Shown here piece by piece: positions 16,900-25,253 of a stretch of DNA of 64,000 nucleotides. The position numbers and the translations under genes were made by a program. The stretch is from Bin87 sp965204395. GTDB lineage: Bacteria > Chloroflexota > Dehalococcoidia > Lucifugimonadales > UBA3495. The first letter of the stretch is position 1, and the number at the start of each line of letters is the position of its first letter. The stretch lies in the NCBI GenBank assembly GCA_965204395.1, contig OZ241987.1:3162001-3226000 (forward strand), in the 5' to 3' direction. The notes under the pieces were generated by a model, which was given only the letters and a program-made list of their open reading frames with translations, did no database searches and was not told the origin of the DNA.

Positions 16900-18339
16900 C
16901 TAGGTTTCCTTGGTCAGGTTGGTCAGGAATTCGGAGTTCGTGCGAGTGCGCGCCAACCGCTCCAGCACCCGCTTGGTGGCATCGCCCATGTTGGCCTGAT
17001 CGCCGCCCGACGCCAGCGTCACCATCCGGCGCAGCAGCCAGATCTGCGGTACCGCCTCTGCGTCGTACAGCAACTCCTCTCGCCGTGTTCCGCTGCGCAC
17101 CACGTCGATGGCGGGGAAGTAGCGCTGGTCCGCCAACCGCCGGTCCAGGTGCAACTCCATGTTGCCGGTGCCCTTGAACTCCTCGTAGATCACCTCGTCC
17201 ATCCGGCTGCCCGTGTCCAACAGGCAGGTCGCGATGATGGTCAGCGATCCGCCTTCCTCCAGGTTCCGGGCCGCGCCGATGAACCGCTTGGCCGGATACA
17301 ACGCCGCCGGATCAATACCGCCCGAAAGCGTCCGGCCCGAGGTCGGCAACGCCAGGTTGTAGGCACGCGTCAGTCGGGTGATGCTGTCCAGCAGGATCAC
17401 CACGTCGCACCCCGTTTCGGTCATCCGCTTGGCGCGCTCCACCGCCAGTTCCGCCACCCGGCACTGCTCCTCCACCGACTCGTCGAACGTCGATGCGAAC
17501 ACGTCGCCCTTGACGGCCCGGCGCATCTCCGTCACTTCCTCCGGTCGCTCGCCGATGAGCACCACCATGAGGATGACGTCCGGGCGGTTTTCGGTGATGG
17601 CCGCGGCGATCTGGCGCAGCACGGTGGTCTTGCCTGCTTTGGGCGGTGATACCACCAGCCCCCGCTGCCCCAGCCCGATCGGCGCGAACAGGTCAATCAT
17701 CCGGGACGGCAATCCGCCTTGGGGATGCTCCAGCACGATATGGTCGTTGGGGAAGATGGGAGTCAGGGACTCAAAAATCCGCCGGTTCGCCGGCGTCTGC
17801 TGCTCCGGTTCCAGCAGGTTGATGCTGGTGACCCGCGTCAGGCCGTAGTGTCGCTCCCCGTCCTTCGGCGGACGCACCGTTCCCGACACCGTGTCCCCGG
17901 TCTTCAGGTTGGATCGCCGGATCTGCGACTGACCCACGAAAACGTCGCCGGCCACCGGAGGATAGTGCATCGACCGTAACAGCCCATGCCCTGCATCCAT
18001 CACTTCCAGGACGCCAGACGCCACCAGTTGGTTCCTGCCCGAGGCGGCCTGCCGAACCCGGTGGAACAGAGCGTCCCGTCCCAACTCGGCGAGATTGCCG
18101 TCGTCGCGCATACCGACCTCGGGGGCCAGTTGTAAAAGGCCTGCCTGTGACAGCGTCGCCAGGTCGGCAATGTCGACTGGATCTCCGACGTGGGCGCCGT
18201 TTGCGTGCGCTGCTAAATCACCATCCGCGTCGTCCCCTCGCCCTCGGTCAATGACGATATTCGCGTCGTCATCGATGGACTGTGGTGGACGGCGGCGGCG
18301 GCGGGGGGCCGTTGTGGTCCCGGTGCGGGCGCGAACCAT
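16900..18339 (-). CDS. rho: Transcription termination factor Rho
   Basis: ATP-dependent RNA helicase that ends transcription. A low-complexity Arg/Asp-rich N-terminal extension (about 1-60) is followed by the RNA-binding domain (GDVFVGQSQIRRSNLKTGD) and the RecA-like motor: P-loop PPKAGKTTVL near 225, Q-loop and R-loop around SGGIDPAALYPAKRFIGAARN. 479 residues, longer than E. coli Rho because of the extension, which is common in actinobacteria and Chloroflexota. Starts four bases after the transaldolase stop. Confidence 0.96.
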   Translation of the reverse strand: MVRARTGTTTAPRRRRRPPQSIDDDANIVIDRGRGDDADGDLAAHANGAHVGDPVDIADLATLSQAGLLQLAPEVGMRDDGNLAELGRDALFHRVRQAASGRNQLVASGVLEVMDAGHGLLRSMHYPPVAGDVFVGQSQIRRSNLKTGDTVSGTVRPPKDGERHYGLTRVTSINLLEPEQQTPANRRIFESLTPIFPNDHIVLEHPQGGLPSRMIDLFAPIGLGQRGLVVSPPKAGKTTVLRQIAAAITENRPDVILMVVLIGERPEEVTEMRRAVKGDVFASTFDESVEEQCRVAELAVERAKRMTETGCDVVILLDSITRLTRAYNLALPTSGRTLSGGIDPAALYPAKRFIGAARNLEEGGSLTIIATCLLDTGSRMDEVIYEEFKGTGNMELHLDRRLADQRYFPAIDVVRSGTRREELLYDAEAVPQIWLLRRMVTLASGGDQANMGDATKRVLERLARTRTNSEFLTNLTKET

Positions 18340-18343
18340 ATCG

Positions 18344-19003
18344 TCAGCCTCCGGATGCTTGTTGCCAGTCCTGCAGGAATCGCGACAGGCCGGCGTCGGT
18401 CAGTGGGTGTTTGATCATCTGCGTCAATACGTTGTAGGGCACGGTGGAAATGTCCGCGCCGGCGGCTGCGGCCGTCGTACAGTGCCGCGCGCCGCGAATG
18501 CTGGCCGCCATCACCATGGTATCCAGGTCCTGTTCTCGGTACACAGCCACTATGTCGCGCACCAGTTCCATGCCGTCTTGTCCGATGTCATCCAGACGGC
18601 CCACGAACGGGCTCACCACGGTGCTGCCGGCGTTGGCGCCCAACAGGGCCTGGTTTACGGTGAACACCAGCGTCTGGTTGACCTGGATGCCATCGCGCGC
18701 CAGCACGCTGATCGCTTTGAACCCTTCCTCGGTGCTCGGAATTTTCACCCACGGCTCGGGGATCCACTCGGCAATGTCCCTGCCCTCGGCGATCATGCCC
18801 GCCGCGTCGGTGCTCACCACCTCCACCGATATCGGGCCCTCGATGATGTCGGCTATTTCCTGTACGGCTGCGCGGTAGCCCGCCGCGCCGCCAATACCCT
18901 CTTTGGCGGCCAGCGATGGGTTGGTGGTTACGCCCGATATGACGCCCAACTCTGCGCCGGCTCGAATTTCATCGATGTTTGCGGTGTCCAAAAACAGTTT
19001 CAC
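18344..19003 (-). CDS. Transaldolase (fructose-6-phosphate aldolase-like, short type)
   Basis: Short (219-residue) TIM-barrel transaldolase of the TalC/FSA group. Schiff-base Lys87 is in WVKIPST; the N-terminal MKLFLDTANIDEI and GVTTNPSL motifs are diagnostic. It acts in the non-oxidative pentose phosphate pathway or as a fructose-6-phosphate aldolase; sequence alone does not separate the two. It lies between pyrG and rho on the same strand, almost touching rho. Confidence 0.93.
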   Translation of the reverse strand: MKLFLDTANIDEIRAGAELGVISGVTTNPSLAAKEGIGGAAGYRAAVQEIADIIEGPISVEVVSTDAAGMIAEGRDIAEWIPEPWVKIPSTEEGFKAISVLARDGIQVNQTLVFTVNQALLGANAGSTVVSPFVGRLDDIGQDGMELVRDIVAVYREQDLDTMVMAASIRGARHCTTAAAAGADISTVPYNVLTQMIKHPLTDAGLSRFLQDWQQASGG

Positions 19004-19180
19004 TGCTTATCCTCCCGGTCCATGTATCCCAAAATTATCGCTGTCATCCGTCGCATACCGTGCCCGATCCATCGGCTCATTGGGCCGGATCGTCGCCCCG
19101 GAACGTGTGGTAACCGGATTAGAGAATGATTGCCGCGAACGCCGCGGCGGGGGTGCGATTGAAAATTTTCCCTGTCTGCT

Positions 19181-20842
19181 CTACTGCGTCGAAAATGACC
19201 ACCAACCCGGCCGGCTGAATGGCAACTGCTTCCCTTCCCGCACCGTGTTCCTGGCCTCGCCCATCAGGGCGCTGAACAGCGGATGCGGTCGGTTGGGGCG
19301 CGACTGAAACTCGGGGTGAAACTGCACGCCCACCATGAATGGATGGTCCGGTACCTCCGCCGCCTCTACCAACTCGCCGTCCGGCGAAAGCCCGCTCATC
19401 ACCATCCCGGATGCTTCCAAAGATTCCCGGTACTTGTTGTTGACCTCGTAGCGGTGCCGATGTCGCTCCAATACCTCGTTGCGGTCGTCGCCGTATGCTT
19501 GCGCCATTCGGGAGTTGCTCTGCGGCCGGCAGGGATACTGCCCCAGCCGCATCGTCCCGCCCAGGTCCGTAATTCCCCTCTGCCCGTGCATGATGTCGAT
19601 TACCGGATGCTCGCAGTCCGGGTCCAGCTCCGACGAGTTCGCCCAGCGCAAGCCCGCCACCTCTCTCGCCCAGTCGATCACCATCACCTGCATGCCGAGA
19701 CACAGGCCCAGGTAGGGGACTTCCTTGTCCCTGGCGTAACGACTGGTTTCGACCATCCCCTGCACGCCCCGCGGCCCGAAACCTCCCGGCACCACGATGC
19801 CACACACGTCCTTCAGATGTTCCTCCGGCCCGTCCCGTTCCACCGCCTCGGAATGTACCCAGCGCACCTCCGCCCGCAGCCCGCACGATGACGCCGCGTG
19901 TCGCAACGCCTCCCGAACCGACATGTAGGAGTCGGGATATTCCACATACTTCCCCACGATGGCGATGGGCACCGCCCGCTCGGCGGCGTTCATCCTGTCC
20001 ACCAGGTCGTACCATTCGCCCAGTGCCCGCTCGCCGTCCAGGCTCAGCGATTGCGAGAGGTACCGACCCAACCCGAAATCCTCCATGATCAGGGGAACTT
20101 CGTACACGTTGTTCACGGTGGGCATCGGGAAAACCGCTTCCGTTTCCACGTCGCAGAACAGCGAAAGCTTCTCCTGGATGCTGCGCGTGATCTCCGTGTC
20201 GCTCCGGCAGATCAGCGCGTCCGGCTGGATACCGATGCTTCGCAACTCCTTTACGCTGTGCTGCGTCGGCTTGGTTTTCAACTCCTCCGACGCCGAGATG
20301 TACGGCAGCAGCGTCAGGTGCATGTAGAAAACGTTCCACCGGCCCACCGTGTTCCGCATCTGGCGTATCGCTTCCAGGAAGGGCAGGCCCTCAATGTCCC
20401 CAACCGTGCCGCCGACCTCCACCACTACCACGTCCGCGTTCGACCGCTCGGCCAGGTTGATCAGCCGGTCCTTGATCTCGTTGGTGAGATGCGGCACCGT
20501 CTGAATCGTGCCGCCCAGGAAATCTCCCCGACGCTCGCGGGTGATCAGTTCCAGGTACGCCTGTCCGGCGGTCACGTTGCTGTCCCGTGTCAGTTCAACG
20601 TCGATGAACCGTTCGTAGTGGCCCAGGTCCAGGTCGGTCTCGCCCCCGTCCTTGGTGACGAATACCTCGCCATGCTGATAGGGGGACATCGTCCCCGGAT
20701 CCACGTTCAGGTAGGGATCGAGCTTCACGACTGTCACGGAGAGCCCTTGACTTTTCAGGATGCGACCGATGGACGCAACGCAGATACCCTTTCCGATGGA
20801 GCTAACCACGCCCCCGGTTACGAAAATGTACTTAGTGGGCAT
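19181..20842 (-). CDS. pyrG: CTP synthase
   Basis: Converts UTP to CTP using glutamine. The N-terminal amidoligase domain starts MPTKYIFVTGGVVSSIGKG. The C-terminal class I glutaminase domain has the nucleophile in GLCLGMQ and the His-Glu pair in VQFHPEF. 553 residues, normal length. The ATG at 20842 gives the conserved N-terminus; longer readings add unrelated residues. A large imperfect hairpin lies 28-103 bases upstream in the probable leader. Confidence 0.97.
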   Translation of the reverse strand: MPTKYIFVTGGVVSSIGKGICVASIGRILKSQGLSVTVVKLDPYLNVDPGTMSPYQHGEVFVTKDGGETDLDLGHYERFIDVELTRDSNVTAGQAYLELITRERRGDFLGGTIQTVPHLTNEIKDRLINLAERSNADVVVVEVGGTVGDIEGLPFLEAIRQMRNTVGRWNVFYMHLTLLPYISASEELKTKPTQHSVKELRSIGIQPDALICRSDTEITRSIQEKLSLFCDVETEAVFPMPTVNNVYEVPLIMEDFGLGRYLSQSLSLDGERALGEWYDLVDRMNAAERAVPIAIVGKYVEYPDSYMSVREALRHAASSCGLRAEVRWVHSEAVERDGPEEHLKDVCGIVVPGGFGPRGVQGMVETSRYARDKEVPYLGLCLGMQVMVIDWAREVAGLRWANSSELDPDCEHPVIDIMHGQRGITDLGGTMRLGQYPCRPQSNSRMAQAYGDDRNEVLERHRHRYEVNNKYRESLEASGMVMSGLSPDGELVEAAEVPDHPFMVGVQFHPEFQSRPNRPHPLFSALMGEARNTVREGKQLPFSRPGWWSFSTQ

Positions 20843-20869
20843 ACATGCTTGGTAGGGTCGATACCCGTT

Positions 20870-20945
20870 TATCCGACAACGAGACGCCCATAATGCCATT
20901 CATGCGTGGCCACCAACGGGGCAACTGGGCGTTTATTGTCGGATA
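20870..20945. repeat. 76-bp inverted-repeat structure in the pyrG upstream region
   Basis: Outer arms TATCCGACAA (20870-20879) and TTGTCGGATA (20936-20945) are perfect inverse complements. Inside them ACGCCCA (20884-20890) pairs with TGGGCGT (20926-20932). The centre carries GTGGCCAC. It lies upstream of pyrG, so it could be an RNA leader hairpin or a tiny mobile palindrome. The rest of the gap 20843-21279 shows no convincing gene; the AT-richer part from about 21000 probably holds the divergent promoter for the Calx-beta gene. Confidence 0.6.
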
Positions 20946-21279
20946 GGAGTTGACCTTCCGGATGGATTCGTTCCGGTCAAATCAACCATATGGCAGGCAC
21001 ACATTGCAAACAAACGGGACGTGTGCCGCCTCGATCACCCACATACTACAACGCTCAACCAAGGTAGTCAAGAAACATCTTTGATTTGAAACGCAACTTT
21101 GACAACCGTTGCCCCAACGCCGCCGCATTGACAAATTCGGGTGCGCGGAATACCCTTAAATCATAAACACCAATAACTAATATCATCTCATACGATGCAA
21201 CGGTCGATAACGATTCCCTGCACGTCGTCGATGGCCCACGCCCCGCTGACCATAACTGCAACCACTGGAGGATACCAAC

Positions 21280-22011
21280 ATGCTCAAGATACACAGCAGT
21301 TTCATGGATTGGAGATTCGGAAGGATAGGTAGATCAGGCGCCATAGCGCTTTTGTGCCTGTTTACGATCATCGGGTTCGCCATCGTGGTCGCCCAGTTGG
21401 CGACACCGCGCGGCGAGGTTCAGGCTGCGCAGTCAGCCGGGGGCAGCGAACCCCGGCTGGAAATCAACCGCTTGGAAAACAAGGTTGAGGAGGGCGACGA
21501 CTTCCGGCTCATCGTCAATGAGAAGTTTGACGAAGAGTGACCCCACAAGACCATGCGGGTGTTCTGGTACACCGATCCCGGCGCCGCAGACGAGTCTGAC
21601 TACGAGCGACTCTACGCCGAGCGCCAGTCCAGCAACGGCTCCCAGTCCAAGCATGGCCGTATGGGACGCGACTTCCACACTCGGGACGACGATTACCCCG
21701 AAATCGATGAGACCTTCACGGTCCGGTTCGACAACTCCGAAGACCATGGCCACGACGGTAAATGCGAGATCACCATCATAGACAACGACGGCGTCGGTAT
21801 CTACGAACTCGAAATCACTTCCATCCCGCAGCCCGTTCCCGAATCCTGGGGCGACCAGCCCAAGGTCGGCTACTTCGCCGGCGACACCATCCAGATTACC
21901 GCGTACTTCACCGGCGACGCCACCACCGTCAACCCCGACATCGGCGAACAGGCGGACTACGCCGGCATATACCTGCTGGTCGAGGATGCCGCTCCGATGA
22001 GCAACGGATAG
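21280..22011 (+). pseudogene. Calx-beta-like surface protein, interrupted by in-frame TGA
   Basis: One reading frame of 244 codons broken only by TGA at 21538-21540. Codons before it encode a basic N-terminus, a transmembrane or signal helix (about residues 20-42) and the first strands of a Calx-beta domain (NKVEEGDDFRLIVNEKFDEE). Codons after it continue the same domain: VFWYTDPGAADESDYE, then PEIDETFTVRFDNSEDH and CEITIIDNDG. A short beta segment ends at a TAG. Calx-beta domains are Ca2+-binding modules of surface proteins. The TGA sits where Trp (TGG) would be unremarkable. Either a recent nonsense mutation or a base error; the N-terminal fragment alone would be useless. Confidence 0.7.
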
Positions 22012-22029
22012 GAGGGGCCAACAGAGTCA

Positions 22030-22048
22030 CCGACTCCACGGGAGTCGG
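22030..22048 (+). terminator. Small hairpin after the Calx-beta gene
   Basis: CCGACTCC, loop ACG, GGAGTCGG: an 8-bp perfect stem starting 19 bases after the stop at 22009-22011. No T-run follows, so intrinsic termination is uncertain. Confidence 0.3.
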
Positions 22049-22195
22049 TACCGGGCAATGGGGGCGGCATCGCAAACGGCGGTGCCGTCCCCTATTTCCT
22101 GGCGCATCCCTCGTAGGCGCTCCGGCAGCCCGCCGATTTGCCACCATCGCCGCGCCAATCTACAATTCCCGGCACCAAATCGGAGGGAAACGATT

Positions 22196-22900
22196 ATGAA
22201 ACTATTGGTAATCTCAGGTGGACGCCACCCGTACGAGGAATCAACCCCCATCCTGGAATCGTTCCTCAAGGGTGCCGGCCACGACGTAACCGTCACCGAG
22301 GACGCGTCGATCCTGGCCGACGGTTCCGCCATGAGCGCCTACGACGTGCTGGTCTTCAACACCCGCCGCGAAAACGTGCCCGACTTCGGCGACTGGACCC
22401 TCACCGCCGACCAGATGGACGGCCTCAAGGACTTCGTCAGCGGCGGCAAGGGCTTCGTCTGCATCCACATCGCCACCTGCGTTGCGGCGGCCTGGCCCGA
22501 GTACCACGACATCACCGGCGGCGGCTGGATCTCCGGCACCAGCTACCACCCGCCCTACGGCAACTTCACGGTCAAGGTCAGCGACGCCGGCCACCCCGGC
22601 GCCAGCGGCATCGCCGACTTCGCCACCGAAGACGAGCTCTACATGAACCTCGCCATCAAGGACGGCAACACCGTTTTCCTGACCGGCGCCTCGGAAGGCG
22701 GGACCTGGCCCTGGGGTCCGGATCGTAATCCGACCCACATGCCCGGCGGCACCTATCCCCTGGGTTGGACCCGTCAGTACGGCGACGGCAACGTCTTCAC
22801 CCTGCTCCTCGGACACGACGGCCGCAGCTTCGAGACGCCCGAGTTCCAGAAGATCGTCCTCAACGGCGTCGAATGGTCCGCCACCAAAGTCCCCGCATAA
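22196..22900 (+). CDS. ThuA-like domain protein
   Basis: A 234-residue protein of the ThuA (trehalose utilisation-like) family, a glutamine-amidotransferase-like flavodoxin fold. Visible motifs: LLVISGGRHPYEESTPI at the N-terminus, YDVLVFNTRRE, GFVCIHIATC at about 90-100 and TRQYGDGNVFTLLLGHD near 200. ThuA proteins are linked to sugar or disaccharide metabolism, but the exact reaction is unclear. The ATG at 22196 has GGAGGG nearby. No signal peptide. Palindromic repeats follow its stop. Confidence 0.8.
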   Translation: MKLLVISGGRHPYEESTPILESFLKGAGHDVTVTEDASILADGSAMSAYDVLVFNTRRENVPDFGDWTLTADQMDGLKDFVSGGKGFVCIHIATCVAAAWPEYHDITGGGWISGTSYHPPYGNFTVKVSDAGHPGASGIADFATEDELYMNLAIKDGNTVFLTGASEGGTWPWGPDRNPTHMPGGTYPLGWTRQYGDGNVFTLLLGHDGRSFETPEFQKIVLNGVEWSATKVPA

Positions 22901-22920
22901 CCCCGGGCGGGCAGGCAATC

Positions 22921-23017
22921 GTAGGGGCGAGGCATGCCTCGCCCCTACATTTGAGAACGACATCCCCCGGGTAAATTACACCCGGCCACGTAGGGGCGAA
23001 TAATCATTCGCCCCTAC
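22921..23017. repeat. Two palindromes of the GTAGGGGCGA family
   Basis: Two hairpins, 22921-22948 (arms GTAGGGGCGAGGC and GCCTCGCCCCTAC, sharing an AT centre) and 22990-23017 (arms GTAGGGGCGAAT and ATTCGCCCCTAC). Both are just 3' of the ThuA-like gene. Same family at 39929, 50160 and 52952, and looser relatives at 33937 and 34838. Confidence 0.8.
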
Positions 23018-23021
23018 TTCC

Positions 23022-23133
23022 ACCATCATCCTTTGGTGGCGTATTCGCCCATACCTGGCCTCCTACCATCATCCTTTGGTGGCGTATTCGCCCATACCTG
23101 GCCTCCTACCATCATCCTTCGGTGGCGTAACCT
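23022..23133. repeat. 43-bp tandem repeat, about 2.6 copies
   Basis: Units begin at 23022, 23065 and 23108 with a 43-bp period and are nearly identical. Each carries a small stem (CCACC or close, then GGTGG). The array ends four bases before the stop of the LLM oxidoreductase gene on the other strand, so it lies between two convergent genes. Confidence 0.85.
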
Positions 23134-23136
23134 ACC

Positions 23137-24306
23137 CTATCCCACACGCTCGGCGTGCCTCTGCCGCGCCCGGTCAATGGCCCGCACCCGGCCGCTGACT
23201 AGGTCGTCCTGCCGCTCCTTGGCCCACTGGTTGGACGCCGCCGTGCTGAGGACACTGCCCTGGAAGTGGGGCATCACGTAGCGCGCCATGAGCTCGTAGC
23301 TCTTCAGCATCTTTTCCCGGGGCGCCCAGTCGATGGTCTGCACCAGGAACGCGCCGAACCCGCCGCTCTGCTCGCCCAGCCGCTCAATGGCCTCGATGCA
23401 GTCGTCGGGCGTGCCGATGATCCAACTGCCGGTGTCGGACATGTTGTCGATCACCTTGTCCAGCGGCCCGTCGAACACCGGCTTGCGGCCGTTCGTGCCC
23501 TCGCTGTACTCCCGCAGGTAGCGCCCCGCGCCCATGCGGGCGTCGTTCAGGGCTTCCTCCCTTGATTCGGCCAGGTGGCAGGGCAGCACCAGACGCCAGT
23601 CGTCCCGGTTCATGGTGTTCCCATGCTCCGCGGCCGACTCTTCGGCGATGCTCCAGAGGCCCTTCAGGTCCGACGGCCCGGCCGACGGGTCGCGCGGTAC
23701 CGTGATGGTCAGCACCGAGCAGCCGTGCTTGCCCGCCAGCGTAACGCCGGCCGGCGACTGCACCGACGCCACCGACGTGTGCATGTAGGGTTTCTGGTAG
23801 GGACGCAACTGCAGTAGCCCTTCCTTAAGCTCGAACCAGTCGCTCTTGTAGGTGATGGGCTCGGTTTCGGTGAAGAGGCGCAGGATGATGCCCAGGGATT
23901 CGTCCATGCGCTCTCGTTGTAGTTCGTGGGGAATGCCCATCATGTACGCGTCGCCCGGCAGCGCGCCGGGGCCGACGCCGAACAGCACGCGCCCGTAGGT
24001 CATGTGGTCCAACTGAACCATCCGGTTCGCCACCATCAGCGGGTGGTGATACGGCAGGCTGACCACGCCGGTGCCCAGGTTGATCCGCTTGGTGCGTTGC
24101 GCCGCCGCCGCGATGAACACCTCCGGCGACGAGATGATCTCCCAGCCGGCGCTGTGGTGCTCGCCGATCCAGGCCTCGTCAAATCCCAGCTTGTCCAGCC
24201 ACTCGATCAGTTCCAGATCACGCTCCATAGCCAACGTGGGGTTTTCGCCAACGCGGTGGAACGGACCCAGGAAGATTCCAAACTTCATTCGCTCGGGAAA
24301 CGCCAT
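23137..24306 (-). CDS. LLM-class flavin-dependent oxidoreductase
   Basis: A 389-residue luciferase-like monooxygenase (TIM barrel). Motifs: MKFGIFLGPF at the start, FDEAWIGEHHSAGWEI near 55, INLGTGVVSLPYHHPL near 85, and GRVLFGVGPGALPGDA near 115. It uses reduced FMN (or F420 in some relatives) to oxidise an organic substrate; such enzymes are expanded in SAR202-type Chloroflexota. The ATG at 24306 has GGAGGTCC four bases upstream. Cytosolic, monocistronic here. Confidence 0.92.
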   Translation of the reverse strand: MAFPERMKFGIFLGPFHRVGENPTLAMERDLELIEWLDKLGFDEAWIGEHHSAGWEIISSPEVFIAAAAQRTKRINLGTGVVSLPYHHPLMVANRMVQLDHMTYGRVLFGVGPGALPGDAYMMGIPHELQRERMDESLGIILRLFTETEPITYKSDWFELKEGLLQLRPYQKPYMHTSVASVQSPAGVTLAGKHGCSVLTITVPRDPSAGPSDLKGLWSIAEESAAEHGNTMNRDDWRLVLPCHLAESREEALNDARMGAGRYLREYSEGTNGRKPVFDGPLDKVIDNMSDTGSWIIGTPDDCIEAIERLGEQSGGFGAFLVQTIDWAPREKMLKSYELMARYVMPHFQGSVLSTAASNQWAKERQDDLVSGRVRAIDRARQRHAERVG

Positions 24307-24785
24307 TTCAGGACCTCCTCCAGTAAGGGAATGCAGCGGAGCGCAATCCCATCCGAATCGCAACGGATCCGTCGGATGGCCGCCCCCAGATTGCCGTAAT
24401 TCTGCGCCCGCCCGTATGTCCTGTCAATCAACCGAGTCAACTCACGCGTACCCACTTGCAATTACGTCGTGATAGGACGGAAAGGTCGATTTCCCGCTCA
24501 TTTCATCTCATTTCCGCTAATTCCAGCAGGGCATTGGGCGGGCGGTGGGGCTGAATGGGGCTGAGTTAAGGGTTTTGGCGGCGGTTTGAGCGGTATTGGA
24601 GGGCAGATGAGCGGGTTTGGGGGAGGGAGGTTCTCAGTGTTGGGAAGCGGTCATTGGGACGGCCTCGCGGGCCTGGGCGGCGGGTTGGAATTGGGGCGCT
24701 GGGTAACATGGTACGGATGGGGTAGGGGTTAGAGCAAGGCGGAAGTGTCGCCGGGGCGGGCAATTGCATCTGGAATTTACGGACT

Positions 24786-24837
24786 CGTCACTCCGGCGAA
24801 AGTCGAAGATGCGCCTGCGGCGTGCCGGAGTCCAGAG
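24786..24837. repeat. Repeat family C copy carrying a 22-bp insert
   Basis: Host: GTCACTCCGGCGAAAG (24787-24802) continuing as CCGGAGTCCAGAG (24825-24837). Between them lie 22 extra bases (24803-24824), TCGAAGATGCGCCT, two bases, then GGCGTG, related to the mini-palindrome. Joining the flanks restores the standard repeat hairpin CTCCGGC-GAAAG-CCGGAG. Confidence 0.6.
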
Positions 24838-24880
24838 CCCGCAGGATGAAGACAACGATTGCGAAACAGCCGACTTCAGG

Positions 24881-24911
24881 CACTGGATACCGGCTTTCGC
24901 CGGTATGACGG
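24881..24911. repeat. Repeat family C copy without insert
   Basis: CACTGGATACCGGC followed by TTTCGCCGGTATGACGG, in the opposite orientation to the copy at 24786. Stem ATACCGGC/GCCGGTAT. A looser copy is at 49271-49297. Confidence 0.75.
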
Positions 24912-25094
24912 TGGCCGGGAGGGCCTTATTCAGGGGCCGACAATTAAAATGCGATTGCCCTACCGGGAGGCCCCGTTCAACCAATCGCGTGCCCGATCTC
25001 TAAAACCGTATCGGCCCCGAGCGCGTAAGAAATCCAACGTATCGGAAACAGCAAAATGCTGACGTTGGTCTAAATGCGGTATATCGTTACTTTA

Positions 25095-25137
25095 TGATAC
25101 GTTTTATGATCATTAATCGCAATAATACAACGTATCA
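25095..25137. promoter_or_regulatory. Inverted-repeat operator candidate upstream of the ABC operon
   Basis: TGATACGTT (25095-25103) and AACGTATCA (25129-25137) are perfect 9-bp inverse complements, ending two bases before the predicted minus-35. Further CGTATC half-sites lie near 25008 and 25037. This looks like a binding region for a dimeric or looping regulator. Confidence 0.45.
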
Positions 25138-25139
25138 GG

Positions 25140-25168
25140 TTGTGCAATACGGCAATCGTTGCTATAGT
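25140..25168 (+). promoter_or_regulatory. Promoter candidate of the ABC operon
   Basis: TTGTGC (25140-25145), 17 bases, TATAGT (25163-25168). It lies 85 bases before the GTG start of the first permease gene. Confidence 0.5.
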
Positions 25169-25195
25169 GCCGCAACCATATGACAGCCCCCTGAA

Positions 25196-25210
25196 ATACG
25201 ATATTCGTAT
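25196..25210. promoter_or_regulatory. Palindromic operator candidate in the ABC operon leader
   Basis: ATACGA, TAT, TCGTAT: perfect 6-bp arms located about 28 bases downstream of the TATAGT box, where a repressor would block elongation. It shares the ATACG/CGTAT core with the upstream inverted repeat. Confidence 0.45.
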
Positions 25211-25253
25211 CAAGAGCACTGTTCTTGATGATGTAGCGGAATGAGGTGCGATT

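Larger units (their letters stand above)
24307..25253. other. Long intergenic region without convincing genes
   Basis: 947 bases. From about 24530 to 24745 the + strand is very G-rich and C-poor and includes a canonical four-tract G-quadruplex pattern at 24536-24560. Two copies of the GTCATTCCCGCGAAAGC-type repeat lie at 24786-24837 and 24881-24911. From about 25020 the sequence becomes AT-rich with repeated CGTATC/GATACG half-sites, then the promoter of the ABC operon. Short open frames here have no coding character. Confidence 0.7.

Noticed and set aside
21055..21294. A 79-codon frame upstream of the Calx-beta gene on the minus strand
   Set aside because: There is no family similarity or ribosome-binding site, the composition is atypical, and it overlaps the divergent promoter region.
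23022..23133. 43-bp tandem units resembling CRISPR repeats
   Set aside because: There is no spacer between units and no cas gene in the window.
24634..24984. A 116-codon minus-strand frame containing VIPAKAGIQ
   Set aside because: VIPAKAGIQ is the known translation product of repeat family C; this frame is not a gene.
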